Shown piece after piece: positions 1 to 5,449 of a stretch of DNA of 5,591 nucleotides (position 1 is the stretch's first letter; each line of letters starts with the position of its first letter). Source of the stretch: Thermoplasmata archaeon (lineage in GTDB: Archaea > Thermoplasmatota > Thermoplasmata > Lutacidiplasmatales > UBA184). A program made the position numbers and the translations under genes. Location: positions 1 to 5,591 of the forward strand of contig JAKAPG010000015.1 of assembly GCA_021823085.1 (NCBI GenBank). The letters are read 5' to 3'. The notes under the pieces were generated by a model that was not told where the DNA came from, ran no database searches, and saw only the letters and a list, made by a program, of their open reading frames with translations.

Positions 1-114
1 GAGGATCGCTTGGTACCCCAGGTCAGCGAAAAATGCCGAGAGGCCGATTCCCCAGACGTCCCGAGTGCGCCAGCTTCCGGGCGTCTCCCCCTCGCCCCCC
101 GCTGCAAGGAACAC
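1..114 (-). CDS. Probable MFS transporter, N-terminal fragment (runs off left edge)
   Basis: Thirty-eight codons are visible on the minus strand, from a GTG at 114-112 to the window edge. After a short Gly/Glu-rich and basic leader (ending SWRTRD) comes VWGIGLSAFFADLGYQAIL. This resembles the start of the first membrane helix and the following Asp-containing loop of many major facilitator superfamily proteins (pattern VW-x-x-GL-x-x-FF-x-DL). MFS proteins are inner-membrane, gradient-driven carriers; the substrate cannot be told from this piece. The frame stays open further upstream, with another GTG at 174-172, but the codons above 114 look non-coding and Arg/Pro/Ser-rich. A TATA-like GTAAAGAA lies 22-29 bp ahead of the GTG at 114, which favours that start and a leaderless message. 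The gene is divergent from the HTH regulator at 302. The family call rests on about 20 residues and could be wrong. Confidence 0.5.
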   Translation of the reverse strand, partial: MFLAAGGEGETPGSWRTRDVWGIGLSAFFADLGYQAIL

Positions 115-135
115 GCGATCCTGAGATGGGCGTCT

Positions 136-143
136 TTCTTTAC
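136..143 (-). promoter_or_regulatory. TATA-like element for the leftward transporter gene
   Basis: On the minus strand this reads GTAAAGAA, an A/T-rich island in GC-rich surroundings. It lies 22-29 bp upstream of the GTG at 114. That is the spacing expected of an archaeal TATA box driving a leaderless transcript. The match to a TATA consensus is only moderate. Confidence 0.3.
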
Positions 144-174
144 GGTTCTCTGGCGCGGAGCGCGCCCGGGCCAC

Positions 175-199
175 GGTCGAGGGTCGGCGAGCTCGACCC
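175..199. repeat. Inverted repeat / hairpin in the divergent intergenic region
   Basis: GGTCGAG (175-181) pairs with CTCGACC (192-198) around a 10-nt loop. An alternative fold pairs GGGTCG (181-186) with CGACCC (194-199). No U-tract follows, so it is not a typical terminator. It could be an operator between the two divergent genes or a chance feature of GC-rich DNA. Confidence 0.3.
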
Positions 200-264
200 G
201 CGCTGCACCTCCGGGCAATTCGGAATGGGCTACCCCATCTCCCCGATAGAAACGAACCTATCCA

Positions 265-272
265 TATATATA
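265..272 (+). promoter_or_regulatory. Archaeal TATA box for the HTH regulator operon
   Basis: TATATATA sits in an AT-rich island, 30-37 bp upstream of the ATG at 302. With the usual TATA-to-start distance of about 26-27 bp, transcription would begin near 292-297. The 5' leader would then be only a few bases long. No Shine-Dalgarno sequence precedes the ATG (the bases are GGTTCTC), which agrees with near-leaderless translation. Confidence 0.7.
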
Positions 273-276
273 CTAA

Positions 277-295
277 CAGAAACTGATTATTTCTG
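277..295. promoter_or_regulatory. Candidate operator: inverted repeat over the predicted transcription start
   Basis: CAGAAA (277-282) and TTTCTG (290-295) form a perfect 6-bp inverted repeat with a 7-bp spacer. It lies between the TATA box and the ATG of the HTH gene and overlaps the predicted start site. A second AGAAAC occurs at 248-253, exactly 30 bp upstream of the AGAAAC at 278-283 and on the other side of the TATA box. The position would suit autorepression by the HTH protein encoded just downstream, but binding is inferred only from layout. Confidence 0.35.
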
Positions 296-301
296 GTTCT
301 C

Positions 302-1306
302 ATGGAGCGCGCGCGGGACCGGTCGATCCAGCATATCCGGGACCTCCTGGAGGAGAGTGGCTTCTATGTCTCCGACGCGCACGGGATCCGACCGTCGAGC
401 TTCGACCTCGCCGCACGACGGGATTCGCTCCTCATCCTGATCAAGGTCCTCAAGAACATCGACACCCTGAGCCGCGAAGAGGCGAACCGACTCGCCGAAC
501 TCGGAGGGCTGTTCCCGGCGATCATCGTCGTCGTAGGCGAGACCTCGGGCGCCTCCGAGCTCGAGCCGGGCGTCGTGTACTCGCGCTACGGCATCCCGAT
601 CGTCCGCGAAGAGACCCTCGCCGATCTCGTGCAGAAGGGAATCCCTCCGTTCCTCCTCAGCGCTCCGGGAGGGATCTTCGCCCGGATCGATGGGGCTCTA
701 CTACGGGCGCTTCGCGAGGAGCGCGGGCTCTCGCTCGGCGCGATGGCCCAGATCGCCGGCGTTTCGCGCCACTCGATCCAGCTCTACGAGGAAGGCGGCG
801 GAGCCGAGGTCGTGGTCGTCCAGCGGGTCGAGGCCTACTTCGGGGAGCCCGTGGCTCTCCCGGTCAACCTCCTGGAGCGGCGGACCTCCCCCCGCGCCCC
901 CGAAGGCGCGGAGGAGAGTGCCGGTACCCCGAAGGAGGCCGACCGGCCTCCCGCGCGGTCGTCCGACCCGTTGCGAGCGAACGTCTTCGCCCGTCTGCAA
1001 GGAATGGGCTGGGATGTCGTTCCCACGGTGCGCGCTCCGTTCGATGCGTTCACGCGGACCCCGGAAGAAGAGCGCGTGCGCGAGATCCTGCTAACGGCGA
1101 TCGGGAACCTGCGGGCGGCCCATCACCGCGCGGAGATGCTGCGGGAGCTGGCGCGGGTCACGGAGCAGCACGCGATGTTCGTAGTCGCCGATCCGGTGCC
1201 CCGCCCCTCGATCGACGGACTTCCGGTCCTGAGCGTGCACGAGCTCGCCCGGACCCGCGACCGCGACGAGCTGCTCGACGCGATCGAGCAGCGCGAAGGC
1301 TCGTGA
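302..1306 (+). CDS. Archaeal HTH-type transcriptional regulator, A-HTH-A' architecture
   Basis: This 334-residue protein matches the archaeal 'putative HTH-type transcriptional regulatory protein' family. The family-typical N-terminus is present (GFYVSD, then RPSSFDLAARRD, then LILIKVLKNID at about 20-54). Then come GVVYSRYGIPIV (90-101) and the APGGIFARIDG block (121-131). A Cro/CI-like helix-turn-helix spans about 132-180 (LREERGLSLGAMAQ, then GVSRHSIQLYEEG). A low-complexity Pro/Glu/Arg linker (about 192-221) joins a C-terminal domain (222-334: GWDVVPTVRAPFDAF, then a helical stretch, then MFVVADPV and GLPVLSVHEL). The C-terminal domain appears to repeat the fold of the N-terminal one. It should act as a cytoplasmic DNA-binding regulator; targets and ligand are unknown. 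The ATG start fits the family N-terminus and the TATA box upstream. Its TGA overlaps the next gene's GTG, so the two are probably cotranscribed. The family is confident; the regulated genes are not known. Confidence 0.88.
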   Translation: MERARDRSIQHIRDLLEESGFYVSDAHGIRPSSFDLAARRDSLLILIKVLKNIDTLSREEANRLAELGGLFPAIIVVVGETSGASELEPGVVYSRYGIPIVREETLADLVQKGIPPFLLSAPGGIFARIDGALLRALREERGLSLGAMAQIAGVSRHSIQLYEEGGGAEVVVVQRVEAYFGEPVALPVNLLERRTSPRAPEGAEESAGTPKEADRPPARSSDPLRANVFARLQGMGWDVVPTVRAPFDAFTRTPEEERVREILLTAIGNLRAAHHRAEMLRELARVTEQHAMFVVADPVPRPSIDGLPVLSVHELARTRDRDELLDAIEQREGS

Positions 1307-1935
1307 TCGTCGACCGGCTCTCCGCGCCTCCGGTGCTGCTCATCGGGGCCGTTCGGGGGCTCTACCGGGAAAGTGATGCCGCGATCGCCGAGCTCGACCG
1401 CGCGAATCCGGACCACCTGGGCCTGGCCTTGTCTCCCGAGGAGTACGAGGGGATCGGGACCTATTTCTCGGATGCCGAAGCGGAGACGACGGTCCATCTC
1501 ATCGAGAACGAGAAGAGCGAGATCCGGGCCCTCACCCGCTGGGGAGAGGTCCGGGTACCCAACCCGACCGCGGTCCGTGCGATCGAGTGGGCCCGGCTCC
1601 GCTCCGTACCGGTCCACCCGCTCGATCCTCCCGAGGACGGCGCTGCGGAGATGTTCACCTCCAGCATCGGCTACGTCGAGCTCGTCCGTCGCACCCTGAG
1701 GGAGCGCAAGCTCGCTCGGACACCGCCGACCGCGACTACCCCCGATGATTTCGCGCTCGCTTGGGACCGGAGATTGAGCGTCGGATCCGGCTCGCGCGAG
1801 CTCACCCTGAACCGGGATAGCTACCTGGTCGCCGGCGCGCGCGGCGTGCTCGAGAAGAGCCGGAACCTCGCCGTGATCGTCGATCGCGAACGGTTCGAGC
1901 AGGTACGATCCCTGCTCCTCGCGCCGAAGAGCTAA
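1303..1935 (+). CDS. Small TraB/PrgY-like protein lacking the usual metal-binding motifs (tentative)
   Basis: This protein has 210 residues and no signal peptide or obvious membrane helix. It starts with GTG inside the regulator's stop codon (GTGA overlap), so translation is probably coupled; a weak GAAGG lies at 1295-1299. The residue layout resembles the soluble domain of TraB/PrgY/GumN proteins. An N-terminal strand-turn LLIGAVRGLY stands where TraB proteins have G-T-A-H. It is followed by a helix and NPDHLGLALSPEEYE (35-49), then AIEWARLRSVPVHPLD (93-108), and a C-terminal LNRDSYLVAGARGVLE (169-184) with AVIVDRERFEQV (190-201), where the family has ERDEYMA and VVGAGH. Both GxxH-type His positions are absent, and so is the membrane part. 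I infer a degenerate, probably non-catalytic relative that may serve the adjacent regulator. The open frame is certain; the homology is a judgement by eye, and 'conserved archaeal hypothetical' is the safe fallback. Confidence 0.8.
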   Translation: MIVDRLSAPPVLLIGAVRGLYRESDAAIAELDRANPDHLGLALSPEEYEGIGTYFSDAEAETTVHLIENEKSEIRALTRWGEVRVPNPTAVRAIEWARLRSVPVHPLDPPEDGAAEMFTSSIGYVELVRRTLRERKLARTPPTATTPDDFALAWDRRLSVGSGSRELTLNRDSYLVAGARGVLEKSRNLAVIVDRERFEQVRSLLLAPKS

Positions 1936-2483
1936 TCGTCGTCCTCCCGGCGGGCGAGGATGGCCTCCAACATCCTGCGCCCCTCGCGCCGGAAATCCTC
2001 GAGGCTGCCCTCGTTGACGAGCATTCCGTCGGCGAGCGCGAGTGCGTTTCCAATCCCCCACTTGAGCTCGCGACGGTCGCGGTCGTAGAACTCCTGCAGA
2101 TCGTTCGAGTCGTCCCCGCGGCCGCGCTTCGTCAGGCGTTGGAACCGGGTCTCCACCGAGGCAAAGATGCCGAGGACGAACAGGTCCCCGAAGTTGTGAC
2201 GGAAGACGGTGACCTCGCCGTCCGAGCGACACCCATCGACAAGCATCCTCGTTTCGGTGAGCTTCGGAAGGGCGCGCTGGGCCCAGATGCCGGGGCCGTG
2301 CTTGTCGCGCTCCTCGCTCGCGATCCGGCCGACGTGCGCGTTCGTGAGGGCCAGGCCCCGTCGGCGGGTCTCGTCCCGAACGAGGTCGCCCATCTTCAGC
2401 GTGGCCAAGCCGATCGAGTGAGCCACCCCCACGAGCTCGTCCTTCCCCGAGCCCGGCATCCCGACCGTTACGATCAGTTTCAT
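1932..2483 (-). CDS. UPF0200 family P-loop protein (nucleotide/CoA-kinase-like)
   Basis: This 183-residue cytoplasmic protein is of the archaeal UPF0200 family, within the adenylate/dephospho-CoA kinase-like P-loop NTPases. It begins MKLIVTVGMPGSGKDELVG: strand 1 and a Walker A at 8-15, with Asp at position 15 where the consensus has Ser/Thr. The characteristic MGDLVRDETRRRGL follows at 31-44, and ASEERDKHGPGIWAQRAL (55-72) matches the conserved family block. LVDGCRSDGEV (81-91) is the likely Walker B strand. An Arg-rich, LID-like segment (RFQRLTKRGRGDD) lies near 113-125, and the tail is acidic (EDDD). The in vivo substrate of this family is, to my knowledge, not established. The ATG overlaps the upstream coiled-coil gene's TGA (ATGA) and no Shine-Dalgarno site is visible, pointing to translational coupling. 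Its TAG overlaps the convergent gene's TAA by 4 bp. Confidence 0.88.
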   Translation of the reverse strand: MKLIVTVGMPGSGKDELVGVAHSIGLATLKMGDLVRDETRRRGLALTNAHVGRIASEERDKHGPGIWAQRALPKLTETRMLVDGCRSDGEVTVFRHNFGDLFVLGIFASVETRFQRLTKRGRGDDSNDLQEFYDRDRRELKWGIGNALALADGMLVNEGSLEDFRREGRRMLEAILARREDDD

Positions 2484-3112
2484 CGGGAGGGATCGGAGGG
2501 GGACGGAGCCTCGGACGCTTCGGGCATCGGCCCGAGGCGCCCGTCGGCCGCCATCTGGAGTTGATCGGCACGTTGTCGATAGGCCCGGGATTCCTGCTCG
2601 TGCACCCGCGCGATCTCAAGGAAGCGGTCGGCCCGGACCTTGATCTCGGACGCCCTTTGGGTATGCCGGGCCGCCTGCAACTCGAGTCCGGCGGCCTTCC
2701 GCTCCTTGTCGGCCATCCTCTGTTGGAGCTTGCGAGCCTGGATCTGGAGCTTCGTGACGTCGCTGGAAGGGGGAACGCCGCGCTGAGCATGCTTCGCCGC
2801 GTCCTCGATCTGTGCGTTCAGCTGGGTGATCCCATCCTGCAGCATCGGGATGTCCGAGCGGGTGAGGGTCCCCTTCTCCCGGAGCCCCGTCGCGATGTGG
2901 CGCAGCTTGTCGACCTTGAGCATGAGGTGGGCCGCACGTGCTTCCGCGCGGGCGGCCATGTGGGCGTGGTGCGCGGAGACCTCGCGGAGCTTGGTCATGT
3001 CCGCGTACTCTTGGCCGAGCCAGCGGGTCTGGCGCTGGGCCCGGACCGCGCTCGCGTCGCCGCTCGGGGCTTCCTCGGGCGACGGCGACGGAACCTCTCC
3101 CCCAGAAGCCAT
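2480..3112 (-). CDS. Coiled-coil protein of unknown function
   Basis: The protein has 210 residues with no family that I recognise. Residues 1-22 are a Ser/Pro/Glu-rich disordered leader. Residues 23-110 and about 116-190 are long Ala/Gln/Arg/Glu-rich helices with heptad character (for example LMLKVDKLRHIATGLRE, then LQIQARKLQQRMADKERK). A GTLTRSDIP turn lies near 81-89 and a GVPPSSD break at 112-118, so two antiparallel helical hairpins are plausible. The C-terminus is again Pro/Ser-rich. There is no signal peptide, Cys or membrane segment, so it is probably cytoplasmic and oligomeric. The ATG at 3112 is preferred because a TATATC box lies 25-30 bp upstream; the same frame runs open to 3577, but that part overlaps the methyltransferase gene and is Arg/Gly/Pro-rich shadow sequence. 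It shares a 4-bp overlap with the UPF0200 gene, so the two proteins may act together (inference). Confidence 0.8.
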   Translation of the reverse strand: MASGGEVPSPSPEEAPSGDASAVRAQRQTRWLGQEYADMTKLREVSAHHAHMAARAEARAAHLMLKVDKLRHIATGLREKGTLTRSDIPMLQDGITQLNAQIEDAAKHAQRGVPPSSDVTKLQIQARKLQQRMADKERKAAGLELQAARHTQRASEIKVRADRFLEIARVHEQESRAYRQRADQLQMAADGRLGPMPEASEAPSPSDPSR

Positions 3113-3136
3113 CTCCGCCTGCGACGGCCCTCCCTC

Positions 3137-3142
3137 GATATA
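3137..3142 (-). promoter_or_regulatory. TATA box for the coiled-coil/UPF0200 operon
   Basis: On the minus strand this reads TATATC, 25-30 bp upstream of the ATG at 3112, inside the 86-bp gap after the methyltransferase stop. The spacing predicts transcription starting at or next to the A of the ATG. That would give a leaderless mRNA, and it supports this start codon over longer options. Confidence 0.6.
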
Positions 3143-3198
3143 GGCCTTGTGACCCGAGGGCGTCGCGGGGGCGGATCGCGACTCGGACCCGCTCCCTC

Positions 3199-3878
3199 CT
3201 ACCGCGCCCGGACGAGAGCGAGCGTGATGCCGTCGTAGCCCGTGACGCCGACCGTCCGGATCGTGGTGGCCAGGACGCGCGCTTCCCTCGCAACGTGATC
3301 GCTCATCGCTCGAACCCCGAGCACGAGCGGGTCCTGGGAGTGCGCATCCGCGACCGCGCCTCCCCGGACGACGTTGTCCACCACGATCCGGCTGCCGGGG
3401 TGGGAGAGTCTCACAGCGAAGTCGAAGGAGTCCGGATCCGAGCCCTTGTCCGCGCCGATGAAGACGAAATCGAACGGCGGCTCCTTCTCGGCGACCATCG
3501 CCTTCAGGCTGTCGATCGCCCGGCCGAGGCGGATCTCGACCCGGTCGGCGAGCCCGGCGCGCCGGACGTTCCCCCATGCGACCTCCCGGTGACGGGCGTC
3601 GATCTCGAGACTGATGAGGCGGCCGCCCGGGCCGCGCGCTCGGGCGAGCCAGATCGTGCTGTACCCGCCGAGGGTACCGATCTCGAGGATGCGAGTCGCA
3701 CGGACGGATCTGGCCAGGATGTGCCCCAGGTTCCCTGCACCGGACTTACCTGGATTGGGGGGAAGTGGGCCGCTTCGCTCGCGGCGATCGCCGCCGAGAG
3801 CGCGGCGTCCTTCGTGAGCAACTTCGAGCTGGTGTACTCGTCGACCTCGACCCATGCCGGTTCCGGAACGGTCGCCAT
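3199..3878 (-). CDS. SAM-dependent O-methyltransferase (CCoAOMT/COMT-like), disrupted by a frameshift
   Basis: Two frames together give one methyltransferase of about 226 residues, the family's usual size. Frame 1 runs from the ATG at 3878 (MATVPEPAWVEVDEYTSSKL, then PPIQVSPVQG) to about 3733. Frame 2 continues from 3732 (NLGHILARS) to the TAG at 3201-3199. One base is missing from a Gly codon between 3735 and 3732. In the restored numbering, motif I is LEIGTLGGYS (65-74), the SAM-ribose acidic strand is LISLEID (88-94), and IGADK (141-145) and VVDN (166-169) form the metal/catalytic region. Class I methyltransferases of this type use a divalent metal and methylate catechol-like or other hydroxyl groups; the substrate here is unknown. 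Gly142 replaces the Asp expected to bind metal, whereas Lys145, Asp168 and Asn169 remain. It may be a recent pseudogene or a sequencing error; no canonical slippery heptamer is present. An ATG at 3855 in frame 2 is not a credible start because the family N-terminus lies in frame 1. Confidence 0.85.
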
Positions 3879-3899
3879 GCCGAGCCGAACCGGCCGGGC

Positions 3900-3905
3900 G
3901 ATATC
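3900..3905 (-). promoter_or_regulatory. Possible TATA-like element for the methyltransferase gene
   Basis: On the minus strand GATATC lies 22-27 bp ahead of the ATG at 3878, in the 44-bp gap after glyS. No Shine-Dalgarno site precedes that ATG, so a leaderless transcript is possible. The motif is short and palindromic; cotranscription with glyS is the alternative. Confidence 0.3.
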
Positions 3906-3922
3906 GCTCCGTCGCCCCGCGA

Positions 3923-5449
3923 CTACTCGGGACGACGGGGAGGACTCGCGAGCGGGGGGCGGGGAAGGGCGGTCGCCTTCAGGATCCGCACCGCGAGATC
4001 GCCGCGCGGGACGCGGTCCTGCGAACGCGAATCGCGGTCGCGCAACGTGACCGTGTCGCGCTGCGGGGAATCCTCGGCGACGGTTTCCCCGTCGATCGTG
4101 ACGCAGAACGGGACTCCGGCCTCGTCCATTCTCGCGTAGCGCTTGCCGATCCCTCCGGCCTCGTCGTACTCCGCGACGACTCCGGCGACCGTCAGCTCGT
4201 GGGTAAGGGCCCGCGCGTAGCCTCCGTGCTCCTTCTTCAGGAGCGGGAACACACCGACCTGAACGGGGGCGAGGGCCGGAGGGAGCTTCCACAACGTGCG
4301 CTCGCCGTCCCGACCGATGTGGACATCGGCCTGCGCCCAGAGGTTTCGGTCCACGCCGAACGTGAGCTCGAGCACGTGCGGGACGATCCTTCGCCCGTCC
4401 TCCGTGAGAACCGAGAGGTCCTTTCCCGACCCGGTCCCATGCCGGGTGAGGTCGTAGTCCCCGCGGTAGTGGACCGCGCCGAGCTCCTTGTACCCGCCCA
4501 GGCTCTCGAGGTGGACCTCGAGATCGTACTGGATCCGGTTGTAGAACGCCCGCTCGGAGTCCGACTTCTCGAAGAGGCGGATTCGTTCCTTCGGGATACG
4601 GAGAACGTCGCGGTAGAATCGGTAGGTATGGACGAGGTGGTAGAGGTAGAAGTCCGGTAGGGCCGCCGAGCGAAGGTCGGCGACCCGCACCCATTCGGGG
4701 GACTCCTCTCCCTTCGACCGGCGCCCGACCCGGAGCATCGGCAATGTCTCGTCCAGCACCGTCGAGATCGGCACCACGAACCGCTCGGGATCGAAAAAGA
4801 TCTGGAGCTCGGCTTGGGTGAACGCCCGCATCCGGAACAGGAGCTGGCGGGGGGCGATCTCGTTCCGGTAGGCGCGCCCGATGAGCGCCACCCCAAGGGG
4901 CAGTGCCTTGCGTCCCACCTCCCACATGCGGGGGAACGCAAGGTAGCTCGACTGGGCGGTCTCGGGTCGGAGGTACGCGCGCTCGCGACCGGTGACGCCG
5001 AAGTCGAGGCCGAACATCATGTTGAACGCGCGCGGCACGCTGAGCGTCGGTCGGCCGCACTTCGGGCAGGCGATCCGGTTCGCGATGACCATCTCGCCGA
5101 TCTGGGCCGGGGTCAGGCCGTCGACCCCTTCCGGACGAATCTTTTCTAGGACGGTGTCGGCCCGGAAGGCGGCGTGGCACGACTCGCAGGTGACCTCGGG
5201 ATCGGTGAAGTTCTCGAGGTGGCCCGAAGCGCGGACGACGGCCTCGGGAAGGATCTCGGCGCCCTCGATACGGTAGTAGTCGTCGGAGAGTCCGAGGAAC
5301 CAAGCGCTCCACGCCTCCTCGATGCGGTGTTTGAGCGCGGTACCGAGGGGACCGTAGTCGTACAGGCCCTGAGCGCCGCCGTAGAGCTCGGCCGTGGGCC
5401 ACAGTACGCCGCGGCGGCGCAGGAGGGCGTACAGCTCGTCGCTCTTCAT
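3923..5449 (-). CDS. glyS: Glycyl-tRNA synthetase, archaeal/eukaryotic alpha2 type
   Basis: This 508-residue class II synthetase charges tRNA-Gly with glycine in the cytoplasm. The N-terminus is typical (LYALLRRRGVLWPTAELYGG, then GLYDYGPLGTALK, residues 6-40), followed by GHLENFTDP (76-84). Two CxxC pairs, Cys88/Cys91 and Cys128/Cys131, suggest a zinc-binding insertion. RPETAQ (161-166) is the glycine/adenylate-site signature. Motif 2 is AYRNEIAPRQLLFRMR (193-208) and motif 3 is around PHVLELTFGVDRNLW (357-371). The C-terminal anticodon-binding domain starts near 394 (APVQVGVFPLLKK) and includes GGIGKRYARMDEAGVPF (432-448). Two small variations: motif 3 reads ELTFG where EPSFG is common, and the last ~18 residues are a Pro/Arg/Ala tail. 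It is somewhat shorter than many archaeal homologues. A good Shine-Dalgarno site precedes the ATG, which also overlaps the upstream gene's TGA, so it is an internal operon gene. Confidence 0.96.
   Translation of the reverse strand: MKSDELYALLRRRGVLWPTAELYGGAQGLYDYGPLGTALKHRIEEAWSAWFLGLSDDYYRIEGAEILPEAVVRASGHLENFTDPEVTCESCHAAFRADTVLEKIRPEGVDGLTPAQIGEMVIANRIACPKCGRPTLSVPRAFNMMFGLDFGVTGRERAYLRPETAQSSYLAFPRMWEVGRKALPLGVALIGRAYRNEIAPRQLLFRMRAFTQAELQIFFDPERFVVPISTVLDETLPMLRVGRRSKGEESPEWVRVADLRSAALPDFYLYHLVHTYRFYRDVLRIPKERIRLFEKSDSERAFYNRIQYDLEVHLESLGGYKELGAVHYRGDYDLTRHGTGSGKDLSVLTEDGRRIVPHVLELTFGVDRNLWAQADVHIGRDGERTLWKLPPALAPVQVGVFPLLKKEHGGYARALTHELTVAGVVAEYDEAGGIGKRYARMDEAGVPFCVTIDGETVAEDSPQRDTVTLRDRDSRSQDRVPRGDLAVRILKATALPRPPLASPPRRPE

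Larger units (their letters stand above)
115..301. other. Divergent intergenic/promoter region
   Basis: This stretch lies between the minus-strand transporter fragment and the plus-strand regulator. It is GC-rich from 115 to about 245, with a hairpin at 175-199, and abruptly AT-rich from about 246 to 300, where the rightward TATA box and an inverted repeat lie. Open frames crossing it on the plus strand (for example 10-249 and 33-440) have no plausible protein character. No RNA gene was recognised here. Confidence 0.6.

Noticed and set aside
175..199. Hairpin as a transcription terminator
   Set aside because: No T-tract follows on either strand, and no gene ends nearby; both flanking genes start from this region.
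33..440. Plus-strand open frames at the left end (10-249 and 33-440)
   Set aside because: Pro/Ser/Arg-rich composition, no motif, no promoter, and overlap with the better-supported minus-strand transporter start and the HTH gene.
1123..2790. Long minus-strand open frame (555 codons)
   Set aside because: It crosses the HTH, TraB-like, UPF0200 and coiled-coil genes and is Arg/Pro/Gly-rich low-complexity sequence typical of a shadow frame in GC-rich DNA.
3113..3577. Longer N-terminus for the coiled-coil gene
   Set aside because: The extension overlaps the methyltransferase, is Arg/Gly-rich, and would place the clear TATATC box inside the gene; the ATG at 3112 fits better.
3729..3740. Programmed -1 ribosomal frameshift in the methyltransferase
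   Set aside because: The bases read GTG CAG GGA ACC, which do not form an X-XXY-YYZ slippery heptamer, and I saw no clear downstream pseudoknot. A deletion or sequencing error is simpler.
2938..4050. Plus-strand open frame (370 codons), and a neighbour at 3854-4660
   Set aside because: Antisense shadows of the coiled-coil, methyltransferase and glyS genes; no recognisable domain and strongly biased composition.
3504..5402. Long minus-strand open frame (632 codons)
   Set aside because: Most of it is an out-of-frame shadow of glyS. Only the part from the ATG at 3878 down to about 3733 is real, as the N-terminus of the frameshifted methyltransferase.
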